A stretch of 64,000 nucleotides of DNA, from assembly GCA_021324095.1 (NCBI GenBank), contig JAJPJT010000017.1:1-64000 (forward strand). The letters are read 5' to 3'. The notes under the pieces were generated by a model. That model made no database searches and was not told where the DNA came from. It saw only the letters and a list, made by a program, of their open reading frames with translations. Source of the DNA: Gammaproteobacteria bacterium (GTDB lineage: Bacteria; Pseudomonadota; Gammaproteobacteria; Xanthomonadales; Rhodanobacteraceae). This document shows positions 28,342-37,037 of this stretch, piece by piece (within the stretch, counting starts at the first letter, position 1; each line of letters begins with the position of its first letter). The translations under genes and the position numbers were made by a program.

Positions 28342-29046
28342 TCACCGCCGCAGCCCGCGGTACTGCCCCGGCGTGAGCCCGGTCAGGCGGCGGAACTGGC
28401 GGGTGAAGGCGCTCTGGTCGCTGTAGCCGCAGGCCTGCCCGATCGCGGCGATGGATCCCGGCTCATGCAGCATCCGCATCGCGGCATCGATGCGCAACTT
28501 CGTCAGCATCTGGCCGGGATTGAGTTGAAACACGCGCCGGAAATGCCGCTCCAGTTGCGACACGGACACGCCGGCGAGCTGCGCCAGGGTTTCCACGCGC
28601 ACGCTTTCCGCGTAATGGGCCTCAAGATGATCCACCACGCGCGTCAGTCGAGCGTAAATGGGCTGGCGTTCGTCGGGGCGCCCGAGATCCCGTGAGATGC
28701 CGACCACGCCCGTGATCTCGTCGCGCCGGCGCAGCGGGAACTTGCGGGTCAGGCACCAGCCCGGCGCATGGTCGGGGAAAAGGTGCACTTCGAGCTGGTT
28801 CTCGAGGGTGCGCCCCGCCAGCACCTGCCGATCCTGTGCCGCATACGTCTCGCCGAGAGGCTCGGGAAACAGCTCGGCCGCGTGCCGGCCGATCACTTCG
28901 TCGCGATGGTGCAGCCCCAGCCTGCGCACCAGCGTCTGGTTGACGTGTGTGTAACGCCCGGCGCGGTTCTTCACGAAGAACACCACGTCGGGCAGCGCAT
29001 CGAACAGGTGCGCCAATTCGTCGGCCGGAATCAGGGAATCTCGCAT
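28342..29046 (-). CDS. PAS-domain AraC family transcriptional regulator
   Basis: 234 aa from ATG 29046, preceded by GGAGG. The N-terminal PAS domain (about residues 8-115) has FDALPDVVFFVKNRAGRYTHVNQ and ends with RRRDEITGVVGISRDL. The C-terminal AraC DNA-binding domain (about 130-234) has two helix-turn-helix units, LAQLAGVSVSQLERHFRRVF and IGQACGYSDQSAFTRQFRRLTGLTPGQYR. The gene is divergent from the hydroxyproline operon, so it is its likely regulator. Sensing through PAS rather than an AraC sugar-type domain suggests a small-molecule or redox cue. Confidence 0.88.
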   Translation of the reverse strand: MRDSLIPADELAHLFDALPDVVFFVKNRAGRYTHVNQTLVRRLGLHHRDEVIGRHAAELFPEPLGETYAAQDRQVLAGRTLENQLEVHLFPDHAPGWCLTRKFPLRRRDEITGVVGISRDLGRPDERQPIYARLTRVVDHLEAHYAESVRVETLAQLAGVSVSQLERHFRRVFQLNPGQMLTKLRIDAAMRMLHEPGSIAAIGQACGYSDQSAFTRQFRRLTGLTPGQYRGLRR

Positions 29047-29087
29047 GCATCGCCTCCGCCGACATTGTGCCAATTTCCGCATCGGAA

Positions 29088-29129
29088 CGGTCCAGAGCGA
29101 ACTAGACCCCGTCCCGTTCACGGACCAGA
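29088..29129. promoter_or_regulatory. Direct repeats in the AraC/hydroxyproline divergent region
   Basis: CGGTCCAGA at 29088-29096 and CGGACCAGA at 29121-29129, 33 bases (about three turns) apart on one helix face. AraC-family proteins bind such direct repeats, so these are candidate operator half-sites; the link is an inference. Confidence 0.4.
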
Positions 29130-29151
29130 CTTGCCGCACGGCGAGGCGCAC

Positions 29152-29168
29152 CGTGCGTAGCACGCACG
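29152..29168. promoter_or_regulatory. Palindrome upstream of the epimerase gene
   Basis: CGTGCGT, spacer AGC, ACGCACG, perfect 7-bp arms ending 31 bases before the ATG at 29200. A possible operator or a chance match. Confidence 0.35.
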
Positions 29169-29199
29169 ATGTTGCGCCCGCCTCGAGGGAAACCGCGCG

Positions 29200-30147
29200 A
29201 TGCAAACCATCAACGTCATCGATTCGCATACCGGCGGCGAACCCACGCGCGTGGTGCTGGATGGTTTTCCCGACCTGGGCGACGGAGCGCTGGCGCAGCG
29301 CCGCGGGTTGCTGACCCGACGTTTCGACCGCTGGCGGTCGGCGATCGCGTGCGAACCGCGGGGTTCCGATACCGTTGTCGGCGCCTTGCTGACGAAGCCC
29401 GTCCAACGCGACTGTTGCACCGGCGTCATTTTCTTCAACAACGTCGGCACGCTCGGCATGTGCGGGCACGGGACCATCGGCGTGGTGCGCACGCTTGCGC
29501 ACCTCGGCCGCATCCGGCCCGGCGAACACCGCATCGAAACGCCGGTCGGCGTGGTCAGCGTGACGCTGCACGACGACCTGCGCGTCACCGTCGGCAACGT
29601 CGAGAGCTGGCGCCATGCGACGAACGTCGCGGTGGACGTGCCACGCCACGGCACGGTGCGCGGCGACGTCGCCTGGGGCGGCAACTGGTTCTTCATCACA
29701 AGCGAGGCTCCGCTGCCGGTCGAATTCGAACAAGTCCGTGCGCTGACTGCGTGGACCGAAGCCATCCGCCGCGCGCTTGACGCGCAGGGCGTGACGGGCG
29801 CGGATGGCGCCCTGATCGACCACATCGAAGTCAACGCGCATCTCGACGACGGCACGGCCGATGCGCGCAATTTCGTGCTGTGCCCCGGACTGGCCTACGA
29901 CCGCTCGCCGTGCGGCACCGGCACCTCCGCCAAACTCGCGTGCCTTGCGGCCGACGGCAAGCTGGCGCCGGGTGAAACATGGCGGCAGATGGGCATCCTC
30001 GGCAGCGTGTTCGAGGCGAGCTACAGCGAAGGTGCGCGCGGCGTGTTGCCGCGCATCACCGGCAGCGCGTACATCACCGGGGAAGCAAAGTTGCTGCTCG
30101 ATGAGCACGACCCCTTCAGGTGGGGCATCGATGGAGACGCGGGATGA
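29200..30147 (+). CDS. 4-hydroxyproline 2-epimerase (proline racemase family)
   Basis: 315 aa. Converts trans-4-hydroxy-L-proline to cis-4-hydroxy-D-proline by a two-base mechanism with two active-site Cys: C88 in [14 protein letters not shown] and C238 in [13 protein letters not shown]. Proline racemase, epimerase and dehydratase share this fold; presence of both Cys excludes the dehydratase (which has Thr), and the operon context favours the epimerase (HypE/LhpA). N-terminus [16 protein letters not shown] is typical. First gene of the operon; its stop overlaps the next start. Confidence 0.93.
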   Translation: MQTINVIDSHTGGEPTRVVLDGFPDLGDGALAQRRGLLTRRFDRWRSAIACEPRGSDTVVGALLTKPVQRDCCTGVIFFNNVGTLGMCGHGTIGVVRTLAHLGRIRPGEHRIETPVGVVSVTLHDDLRVTVGNVESWRHATNVAVDVPRHGTVRGDVAWGGNWFFITSEAPLPVEFEQVRALTAWTEAIRRALDAQGVTGADGALIDHIEVNAHLDDGTADARNFVLCPGLAYDRSPCGTGTSAKLACLAADGKLAPGETWRQMGILGSVFEASYSEGARGVLPRITGSAYITGEAKLLLDEHDPFRWGIDGDAG

Positions 30148-31244
30148 GCTCCTTCGACCTGATCGTCGCCGGCGCCGGGATCATCGGCGCGGCCTGCGCA
30201 CAGTCCGCCGCCGAGGCCGGCCTGCGCGTGGCGGTGGTCGAGCCCGGCGCGATCGGCGGCGGCGCGACCGCAGCAGGCATGGGCCATCTGGTCGCGCTGG
30301 ACGACGTGCCCGCCGAGTTCGCGCTGGCGCGCCATTCGTTGCGGTTGTGGCAAGCCTGGGCGCATCAGCCCGAGGCGGAATTCCAGCGTTGCGGCACGCT
30401 GTGGGTGGCCGACGACGAGGCTGGCCTCGAGCTGTTGCGCAGCAAGGCTGCGCGGCTTTCCGCGGCGGGCATGATCGCCGAATTGCTGGACACCGCGGCG
30501 TTGCGCGATGCCGAACCCGCACTGTCCCACGACGTCGCGGGCGGATTGCGCGTGCCGACCGAAGCCGTGGTGTACCCGCCGCGCATCGCGCACGCGATGC
30601 TGACGCGCGTCACCGCGCTCGGCGGTGCGCTGCATCACGGCCGCAGGGTGGTTTCGCTGGACGCGGATGGCGCATGTCTCGATGACGGAACGCATCTCTC
30701 TGGCCCGGTGCTGGTGGCCTGTGGTTGCGACACGCCCGCGTTGCTTCCGGAGCTCCTGATGCGTCCTCGGCGCGGGCACCTCGTCATCACCGATCGCTAC
30801 CCCGGCTGGTTGCGCCATCAAGTCGTCGAGACCGGTTATGCGGCGAGCGCGCACGGCGACGCCGCGGAAGCCGTAGCCTGCAACGTGCAGCCGCGCCCGG
30901 GCGGCCAGTTGCTGGTGGGTTCGTCGCGCGAATTCGGCCGCGCGGAAAGCGCAATCTCACCGGCCTTGCTGGCACGCATGCTGCGCCGCTGCTTCCGCTT
31001 CATGCCCGGACTCGCGCGGCTCAAGGCGCTGCGCGCATGGACCGGCTTTCGCCCGACCACGCCGGATGGCTTGCCGTACATCGGGGCGCTGCCATCCCGG
31101 CACGACGTGTGGGTGGCGGCCGGGCATGAAGGCCTGGGTGTCACCACCGCGCTGGGCACCGCGCAACTGTTTGTGGATCTGTTCCTGGGGCGTGCGCCGC
31201 GCCTGGACCCGGCACCGTATGCGCCGCTGCGGAGCGTGGCATGA
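30144..31244 (+). CDS. D-hydroxyproline dehydrogenase, FAD (DAO-type) beta subunit
   Basis: 366 aa. FAD-dependent amine oxidase of the DAO family: N-terminal dinucleotide motif [20 protein letters not shown] (about residues 4-23) and C-terminal [16 protein letters not shown] plus [16 protein letters not shown], which close the FAD site. In hydroxyproline clusters this subunit oxidises cis-4-hydroxy-D-proline to pyrroline-4-hydroxy-2-carboxylate. ATG 30144 overlaps the epimerase stop (ATGA). The adjacent [2Fe-2S] and FAD/NAD(P) genes supply the other subunits. Confidence 0.9.
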   Translation: MSSFDLIVAGAGIIGAACAQSAAEAGLRVAVVEPGAIGGGATAAGMGHLVALDDVPAEFALARHSLRLWQAWAHQPEAEFQRCGTLWVADDEAGLELLRSKAARLSAAGMIAELLDTAALRDAEPALSHDVAGGLRVPTEAVVYPPRIAHAMLTRVTALGGALHHGRRVVSLDADGACLDDGTHLSGPVLVACGCDTPALLPELLMRPRRGHLVITDRYPGWLRHQVVETGYAASAHGDAAEAVACNVQPRPGGQLLVGSSREFGRAESAISPALLARMLRRCFRFMPGLARLKALRAWTGFRPTTPDGLPYIGALPSRHDVWVAAGHEGLGVTTALGTAQLFVDLFLGRAPRLDPAPYAPLRSVA

Positions 31245-31486
31245 GCGCGATCCTGCACTTGCGCATCGACGGCATCGCGGTCGAAGTGCCGGAAGGCGCC
31301 AGCGTCGCTGCCGCGGTCGCACGTGCGACGCGCAGCTTCCGCCAATCGCGCCATGGCATGCCGCGTGCGCCGTTGTGCGGGATGGGTGTGTGCTTCGAAT
31401 GCCGCGTGGCGATCGACGGTGAACCGCACGTGCTGGCTTGCATGACGGCGGCGCGCGAAGGCATGCAGGTACGGACACATGGCTGA
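31241..31486 (+). CDS. D-hydroxyproline dehydrogenase, [2Fe-2S] gamma subunit
   Basis: 81 aa. Ferredoxin-like subunit with the CGMGVCFEC cluster loop (C-x4-C-x2-C, about residues 46-54) and a fourth Cys in LACMTAAREGM (about 67). Same type as HcnA and the small subunits of D-amino-acid dehydrogenases; it passes electrons between the two flavoproteins. It overlaps the genes on both sides by 4-8 bases, indicating tight coupling. Confidence 0.92.
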   Translation: MSAILHLRIDGIAVEVPEGASVAAAVARATRSFRQSRHGMPRAPLCGMGVCFECRVAIDGEPHVLACMTAAREGMQVRTHG

Positions 31487-32753
31487 GGGCTGCGAAGTGC
31501 TGGTCATCGGCGCGGGACCCGCGGGTCTCGCCGCGGCCGCAACGGCGGCGGCAAACGGCGCCCGCGTGGCGCTGCTCGATGCGCAGCCGCGTGCAGGCGG
31601 ACAGGTGTGGCGGCACGACATTGCGCACGGTGCCTCGCGACGTGCCCGGCGTGCGCTGCGACGCATCGCACCGGTAAAGCGGCATTTCGGCATGCGGGTC
31701 GTCGCCGCCGATCCCGGCGCGCGCACGTTGCTGGCCGAGGATTCCCTCCACGCCAGGGAATTCGGATGGGACCGGCTGGTGCTCGCCGCCGGCGCGCGCG
31801 AACTGTTCCTGCCATTTCCAGGCTGGACGCTGCCCGGCGTCACTGGTGCTGGCGGCCTGCAGGCGCTGGTCAAGCAAGGCTGGCCGGTTGCAGGACGACG
31901 CGTGGTGGTTGCAGGCAGCGGGCCGTTGCTGCTGGCAGCGGCGGCGTCACTGCGCGCGCATGGCGCGCGCGTGCTCGCGATCGTCGAACAGGCCGCGCGA
32001 GACGACGTGCACGCCTTCGCGCGCAAACTTTGGCACTGGCCGGACAAGCTGGCGCAGGCGGCGCGGCTGCGCATGGCATTGGCCGGCGTACCGATCCGCT
32101 ATGGCGCAGTGGTGCGCCGCGCTTCGGGGGACAGTCACCTGCAGACGATCGACATCGATTGCGACGGGCGCGTCGAAACGTTCGAGTGCGAATATCTCGC
32201 CATCGGCTTCGGCCTGGTCCCCGACACGGGCCTGGCGCGGATGCTGGGCTGCGGACTTAACGATGCGACACATCCTGCGATACGCGTCGATGCCCTGCAA
32301 CGCACCACCGTCGATGGCATCCATGCCGCCGGCGAATGCTGCGGTATCGGCGGCATGCAGACGGCGAGCATCGAGGGTGCGATCGCGGGTCACGCAGCCG
32401 CGGGCAACGAAGCGGGCGCGCGTGCGCTGCTTCCGTCACGCGACCGCGCCCGGCGCTTCGCCGATGCGCTTGCTCATACCTTCGCGCCCGGGCCGTGTGT
32501 ACGCATGCTGGCGGATGACACGACGATCGTGTGCCGGTGCGAGGACGTGACATGGGGCGAGCTGCGCAGCTTCGATGACGCGCGCGCGGCCAAGCTGGCC
32601 ACCCGCTGCGGAATGGGCCCCTGCCAGGGCCGCATCTGCGGTGCGGCGCTGGCCGAACTTCTGGGCTGGTCCTGGCACGGACATCCGCGGCAACCCCTTT
32701 TCCCCGCGCGACTCTCGACACTCGCCTTCGATTCCCTTGCAACATTTCCTTGA
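31479..32753 (+). CDS. D-hydroxyproline dehydrogenase, FAD/NAD(P)-type alpha subunit
   Basis: 424 aa. Pyridine-nucleotide-disulfide oxidoreductase-like: FAD motif CEVLVIGAGPAGLAAAATAA (about residues 5-24), a second dinucleotide motif RVVVAGSGPLLLAAAASLR (about 139-157) and GIHAAGECCGIGGMQTASIEG near 285. The C-terminal BFD-like [2Fe-2S] domain has IVCRCEDVTWGEL and RCGMGPCQGRICG. This matches HcnB/hydroxyproline dehydrogenase alpha subunits. It overlaps the gamma gene by 8 bases. Confidence 0.9.
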   Translation: MAEGCEVLVIGAGPAGLAAAATAAANGARVALLDAQPRAGGQVWRHDIAHGASRRARRALRRIAPVKRHFGMRVVAADPGARTLLAEDSLHAREFGWDRLVLAAGARELFLPFPGWTLPGVTGAGGLQALVKQGWPVAGRRVVVAGSGPLLLAAAASLRAHGARVLAIVEQAARDDVHAFARKLWHWPDKLAQAARLRMALAGVPIRYGAVVRRASGDSHLQTIDIDCDGRVETFECEYLAIGFGLVPDTGLARMLGCGLNDATHPAIRVDALQRTTVDGIHAAGECCGIGGMQTASIEGAIAGHAAAGNEAGARALLPSRDRARRFADALAHTFAPGPCVRMLADDTTIVCRCEDVTWGELRSFDDARAAKLATRCGMGPCQGRICGAALAELLGWSWHGHPRQPLFPARLSTLAFDSLATFP

Positions 32754-32779
32754 AACTCCTCGAAACCAGGGAGCAACCC

Positions 32780-33682
32780 ATGAGCAGACAAGCTTTCTGG
32801 CGCGGCGTATTGCCCGCCATCACGACGCCCTTCGCTGCCGATGGCACCATCGACCACGCGTTCCTCGCCGAACACGCGAAGCAGATGATCGCGGCGGGCT
32901 GCGCGGGCATGGTGCCGCTGGGCTCGCTGGGTGAAGGCAACGCGCTCACGTTCGATGAAAAACTCGCGGTGCTGCGCACGTTGGTGAAGGCGCTGCCCGA
33001 CCATCCCGTGATCGCCGGCATCGCCGCACTGTCCACCGCCGAAGCAGTGAGGCTGGCGAAAGAAGCCGAGGGCATCGGCTGCCGCGGCCTGATGGTGCTG
33101 CCGCCATACGTGTACGTCGGCGATCCCGACGAGATGCAGGCGCACGTGTCGGCGGTGATCGCGGCGACGAAGCTGCCCTGCATGCTCTACAACAATCCGG
33201 TCGCGTACCGCACCGATTTCCTGCCCGAGCACGTCGCCGCGCTCGCCGGGCGCCACGCCAACCTCGAAGCGATCAAGGAATCGTCCACGGACGTGCGCCG
33301 CGTCACCGCAATTCGCGCCCTGATCGACGACCGCCTCGACATCCTGGTCGGCGTGGACGACGCGATCGTCGAGGGCATTGCAGCCGGCGCGGTGGGCTGG
33401 ATCGCGGGGCTGGTCAATGCCTATCCCAAGGAATCGGTGCGCTTGTTCGAGGCCGCGCGTGCCGGCAGACGCGCGGAAGCCGAGGCGTTCTACCGCTGGT
33501 TCCTGCCGCTGCTGCGCCTCGACACCGTGCCGAAATTCGTGCAGCTCATCAAGCTCGCGCAGCAGCAGGTCGGGCTGGGCAGCGAACGCGTGCGGGCGCC
33601 GCGCGCGGTGCTTTCAGGCGCGGAACGCGAAGCCGCGCTCGCGATCATCGCCGAAGCGGAACGCAGCAAACCGGAGGTGTGA
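32780..33682 (+). CDS. Pyrroline-4-hydroxy-2-carboxylate deaminase (DapA/NAL family)
   Basis: 300 aa from ATG 32780, preceded by GGGAG. Class I aldolase-type TIM barrel: Schiff-base Lys166 in NLEAIKESS, Tyr137 in MLYNNPVAYR, and the substrate loop LGSLGEGNALT at about 48-58. In hydroxyproline catabolism this family member deaminates the pyrroline carboxylate to 2,5-dioxopentanoate. Without the operon it could only be called a DapA-family lyase. Confidence 0.88.
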   Translation: MSRQAFWRGVLPAITTPFAADGTIDHAFLAEHAKQMIAAGCAGMVPLGSLGEGNALTFDEKLAVLRTLVKALPDHPVIAGIAALSTAEAVRLAKEAEGIGCRGLMVLPPYVYVGDPDEMQAHVSAVIAATKLPCMLYNNPVAYRTDFLPEHVAALAGRHANLEAIKESSTDVRRVTAIRALIDDRLDILVGVDDAIVEGIAAGAVGWIAGLVNAYPKESVRLFEAARAGRRAEAEAFYRWFLPLLRLDTVPKFVQLIKLAQQQVGLGSERVRAPRAVLSGAEREAALAIIAEAERSKPEV

Positions 33683-33683
33683 C

Positions 33684-35276
33684 ATGGAAACCGTGCTGAT
33701 CGACGGACGCTGGCAACCGTCGCGCGAACAGGTCGGATCGTTCCGCGCTGAAAATCCCGCGACCGGCGAAGCAATCGGGCCGGAGTTTCCCGTCAGCGGC
33801 GCGGCCGACGTGGAACTCGCGCTGACGAGCGCGGCGGCCGCGGCGCCGGCACTGGCCGATACCGACCCAGAGCGGATCGCCGCGTTCCTGGATACATACG
33901 CATCAGGGATCGATGCAGCAGCCGGCGACTTGTGCGCATTGGCGAACGAAGAAACTGCGCTGGGGGTGAAACCGCGCCTGCGCGACGTGGAGCTGCCGCG
34001 CACGGTCAACCAACTCAGGCTTGCCGCGCAGGCCGCGCGCTCGCGTACGTGGACGCAGCCCGTGATCGACACGCAGGCAGGTTTGCGCAGCCTGTTCGCG
34101 CCGCTCGGCAAGCCGGTTGCGGTGTTCGGGCCCAACAATTTTCCGCTGGCGTTCAACGCGGTGTCCGGTGGCGATTTCGCCGCCGCGATCGCGGCGCGCA
34201 ACCCGGTGATCGCCAAGGCGCATCCCGCGCATCCGCAGACCTGCCGCGAACTGGCAAAGCTTGCACACGCGGCACTGAACAAGGTCCATCTCCCCACAGC
34301 GACGGTGCAGATGCTCTACCACATGCCTGCGGAGCTCGGGTTGAAGCTGGCGTCGGACCGGCGGATGGGCGCCGTCGCATTCACCGGCAGCCGTGCGGGC
34401 GGCCTCGCGCTGAAGGCCGCCGCCGACAAGGCGGGCGTGCCGCTTTACGCGGAAATGTCCAGCATCAATCCGGTGTTCATGCTGCCCGGCGCCCTTGCAG
34501 AACGCGGCGCCGAGATCGCCAGGGAATTCGCGGCTTCGTGCCTCGCCGGCAGCGGCCAGTTCTGCACCAATCCCGGCGTCGTGATCGTGCCCGCGGACGA
34601 AACGGGCGATGCGTTCGTGCAGGCCGCGCGCGAAGCTTTCGAAGCCGCGCCGGCCGGAACGCTGCTGGCGCGCTCGGTGCTCGACCATCTGCAGCAATCG
34701 GTTTCCGCGCTGCGGGGTGCGGGCGCCGAAGTCCTGTGCGGAGGCAACCCCGCTGGCGCACCGGCATTCCGCTTCCAGCCGACCCTGCTGGTCACCGACG
34801 CCACGCGTTTTGCCGCGGATGCGCCGGCACTGCAGCAGGAAGCGTTCGGTCCCGTGAGCCTGATCGTGCGCGCCGACGGCGATGCCGCAATGGAATCCGT
34901 CGCGCAATCGTTCGAAGGCAATCTCACCGGCACGATCTACAGCGCGCGCGATGGACAGGACGATATGCTCGCGCGCCGCATCGCCTCCGCGCTGCGCCCG
35001 CGCGTCGGCCGCCTGCTCAACGACAGGATGCCGACCGGGGTCGCGGTCAGCGCGGCGATGAACCACGGCGGTCCGTATCCCGCGACCGGACACCCGGGTT
35101 TCACGTCGGTCGGCCTGCCCGCCTCGATCCGGCGCTTCGCCGCGCTGGAGTGCTACGACCACGTGCGCGAGGATCGCCTGCCGCCGGAATTGCGCGACCG
35201 CAATCCGGACGGACGGTTGCAACGCTGCATCGACGGCGTGTGGACCACCGCCGACGTCGCGGGCGCTTCCGCATGA
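33684..35276 (+). CDS. 2,5-dioxopentanoate (alpha-ketoglutarate semialdehyde) dehydrogenase
   Basis: 530 aa, aldehyde dehydrogenase family with the length typical for alpha-ketoglutarate semialdehyde dehydrogenases. Catalytic Cys294 is in GSGQFCTNPG, the general base Glu257 in PLYAEMSSINPVF, and the NAD-binding turn in VAFTGSRAGG. It completes the pathway by oxidising 2,5-dioxopentanoate to 2-oxoglutarate. ATG 33684 comes one base after the deaminase stop, and the stop overlaps the permease start. Confidence 0.92.
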   Translation: METVLIDGRWQPSREQVGSFRAENPATGEAIGPEFPVSGAADVELALTSAAAAAPALADTDPERIAAFLDTYASGIDAAAGDLCALANEETALGVKPRLRDVELPRTVNQLRLAAQAARSRTWTQPVIDTQAGLRSLFAPLGKPVAVFGPNNFPLAFNAVSGGDFAAAIAARNPVIAKAHPAHPQTCRELAKLAHAALNKVHLPTATVQMLYHMPAELGLKLASDRRMGAVAFTGSRAGGLALKAAADKAGVPLYAEMSSINPVFMLPGALAERGAEIAREFAASCLAGSGQFCTNPGVVIVPADETGDAFVQAAREAFEAAPAGTLLARSVLDHLQQSVSALRGAGAEVLCGGNPAGAPAFRFQPTLLVTDATRFAADAPALQQEAFGPVSLIVRADGDAAMESVAQSFEGNLTGTIYSARDGQDDMLARRIASALRPRVGRLLNDRMPTGVAVSAAMNHGGPYPATGHPGFTSVGLPASIRRFAALECYDHVREDRLPPELRDRNPDGRLQRCIDGVWTTADVAGASA

Positions 35277-36895
35277 TCGCCGAAGACGCCACGATGACGG
35301 ACGGAGGCGCCGGCATGGAGCGAACGGAGGGACACGGCCGCTTCAAGAAACGCCTGAGTCTCACCGACCTCACCTTCATCGGGCTCGGCGCGATTTTCGG
35401 ATCCGGCTGGCTGTTCTCGGCCAGCCATGTCGCAAGCGGCGCGGGCCCGGCAGGCACCCTGTCCTGGCTGATCGGCGGCGCGGCCGTGCTGCTGCTCGGG
35501 CTGGTGTATTGCGAACTCGGTGCCGCGCTGCCGCAGTCCGGCGGCGTGGTGCGCTATCCGGTGTACTCGCATGGCCCGCTGCTCGGTTACCTGATGGGGC
35601 TGATCACGCTGATCGCGTTCACCAGCCTCATCGCGATCGAGGTCACGGCGTGCCGGCAGTACGCCTCGGCGTGGTTTCCGCAACTGACGCAGGCCGGCTC
35701 GCAATCGCCGACGCTGCTCGGCTGGTTCGTGCAGCTCGCGCTGCTCGTGATCTTCTTCCTGTTGAACTATTACAGCGTCAAGACCTTCGCGCGCTTCAAC
35801 AACGTCATCAGCGTATTCAAGTTCGTGGTGCCGCTGGCGGTCATCGTGATGTTGCTGATGTTCTTCCATGCCGGCAACTTCACCGCGCAAGGATTCGCAC
35901 CATCGGGTTTCGCAGGCGTCGCGGGTGCGGTTTCGGCCGGCGGCATCATCTTCGCCTACCTCGGTCTGACGCCGATCGTTTCGGTGGCCGGCGAGGTGCG
36001 CGATCCCCAGCGCGCGATCCCGATCGCGCTGATCCTGTCGGTGCTGCTGTCGACCGCGATCTACCTGCTGCTGCAGATCGCCTTCCTGGGCAGCGTACCG
36101 CCCGCGATGGTCACGCACGGCTGGGCCGGCATCGACAAGCTGTTCGAACTGCCCTTCCACGACATCGCCGCGGTGCTCGGGATCGGCTGGCTGGCGTTCC
36201 TCGTGGTCTGCGATGCGGTGATCTCGCCCAGCGGCTGCGGGAACATTTATATGAATGCCTCGCCGCGCGTGGTGTACGGTTGGGCGCGCGGCGGCACGTT
36301 CTTCAATGTGTTCACCCGCGTCGACGGCAAGTCGGGCATTCCGCGCCCGGCATTGTGGCTGACCCTGGCGCTGTCGATCTTCTGGATGCTGCCCTTCCCC
36401 TCGTGGGCAGCGATGATCCGCGTGGTATCGGCCGCGCTGGTGTTGAGTTACGCCGTTGCGCCGATCACCACGGCCGCGCTTCGCCGCAACGCACCCGGCA
36501 TGCCGCGACCGTTCCGCATGAGCGGCTTCGCCGTGCTGGGACCGCTGTCCTTCGTCGTCGCGGCGCTGATCGTGTATTGGTCCGACTGGGACACGCTGTC
36601 GTGGCTGCTCGGACTGCAGATCCTCCTTTACGCGGTGTACGTCGGCTGGCGCGCGTGGCGCGGTGTGCAGCGTGCGGAAATCATCGACGACGTGCGCGCC
36701 TCGCTTTGGCTGATCGGCTTCTACGCGCTGATGATGATCGTTTCATGGCTCGGCACCTTCGGTGGCAGGGGCCTCATCCCTTCGCCGTGGGATTCGGTGC
36801 TGGCCGCCGCGATTGCCCTCTTCGTCTATTACTGGGGCGCGTGGACGGGGCTGCCGCCTTCGAAACTGGACTTCGGAGCGGAGGAGGAGGATTGA
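35273..36895 (+). CDS. APC superfamily amino-acid permease (hydroxyproline uptake candidate)
   Basis: 540 aa with about 12-14 hydrophobic helices. N-terminal RLSLTDLTFIGLGAIFGSGW is the APC helix-1 signature, and GGIIFAYLGLTPIVSVAGEVRDPQRAIP matches the helix-6/loop motif of amino-acid permeases. ATG 35273 overlaps the dehydrogenase stop (ATGA), so it is part of the same operon; hydroxyproline or proline is the natural substrate guess. The protein ends with an acidic FGAEEED tail. Confidence 0.88.
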   Translation: MIAEDATMTDGGAGMERTEGHGRFKKRLSLTDLTFIGLGAIFGSGWLFSASHVASGAGPAGTLSWLIGGAAVLLLGLVYCELGAALPQSGGVVRYPVYSHGPLLGYLMGLITLIAFTSLIAIEVTACRQYASAWFPQLTQAGSQSPTLLGWFVQLALLVIFFLLNYYSVKTFARFNNVISVFKFVVPLAVIVMLLMFFHAGNFTAQGFAPSGFAGVAGAVSAGGIIFAYLGLTPIVSVAGEVRDPQRAIPIALILSVLLSTAIYLLLQIAFLGSVPPAMVTHGWAGIDKLFELPFHDIAAVLGIGWLAFLVVCDAVISPSGCGNIYMNASPRVVYGWARGGTFFNVFTRVDGKSGIPRPALWLTLALSIFWMLPFPSWAAMIRVVSAALVLSYAVAPITTAALRRNAPGMPRPFRMSGFAVLGPLSFVVAALIVYWSDWDTLSWLLGLQILLYAVYVGWRAWRGVQRAEIIDDVRASLWLIGFYALMMIVSWLGTFGGRGLIPSPWDSVLAAAIALFVYYWGAWTGLPPSKLDFGAEEED

Positions 36896-37037
36896 AGGTT
36901 TCCCCGTGAGCCAACAATCTGGCGTTGCTCTGCCTCGAGCAGATGCCCGTTGATCATGACTCGCTCCCTGTTGTGGTCGGAGTGTGCAGCGAGTTCACGT
37001 GCCAGCAGAATGTAAATCGACAGTGGGGGGATCAGCA

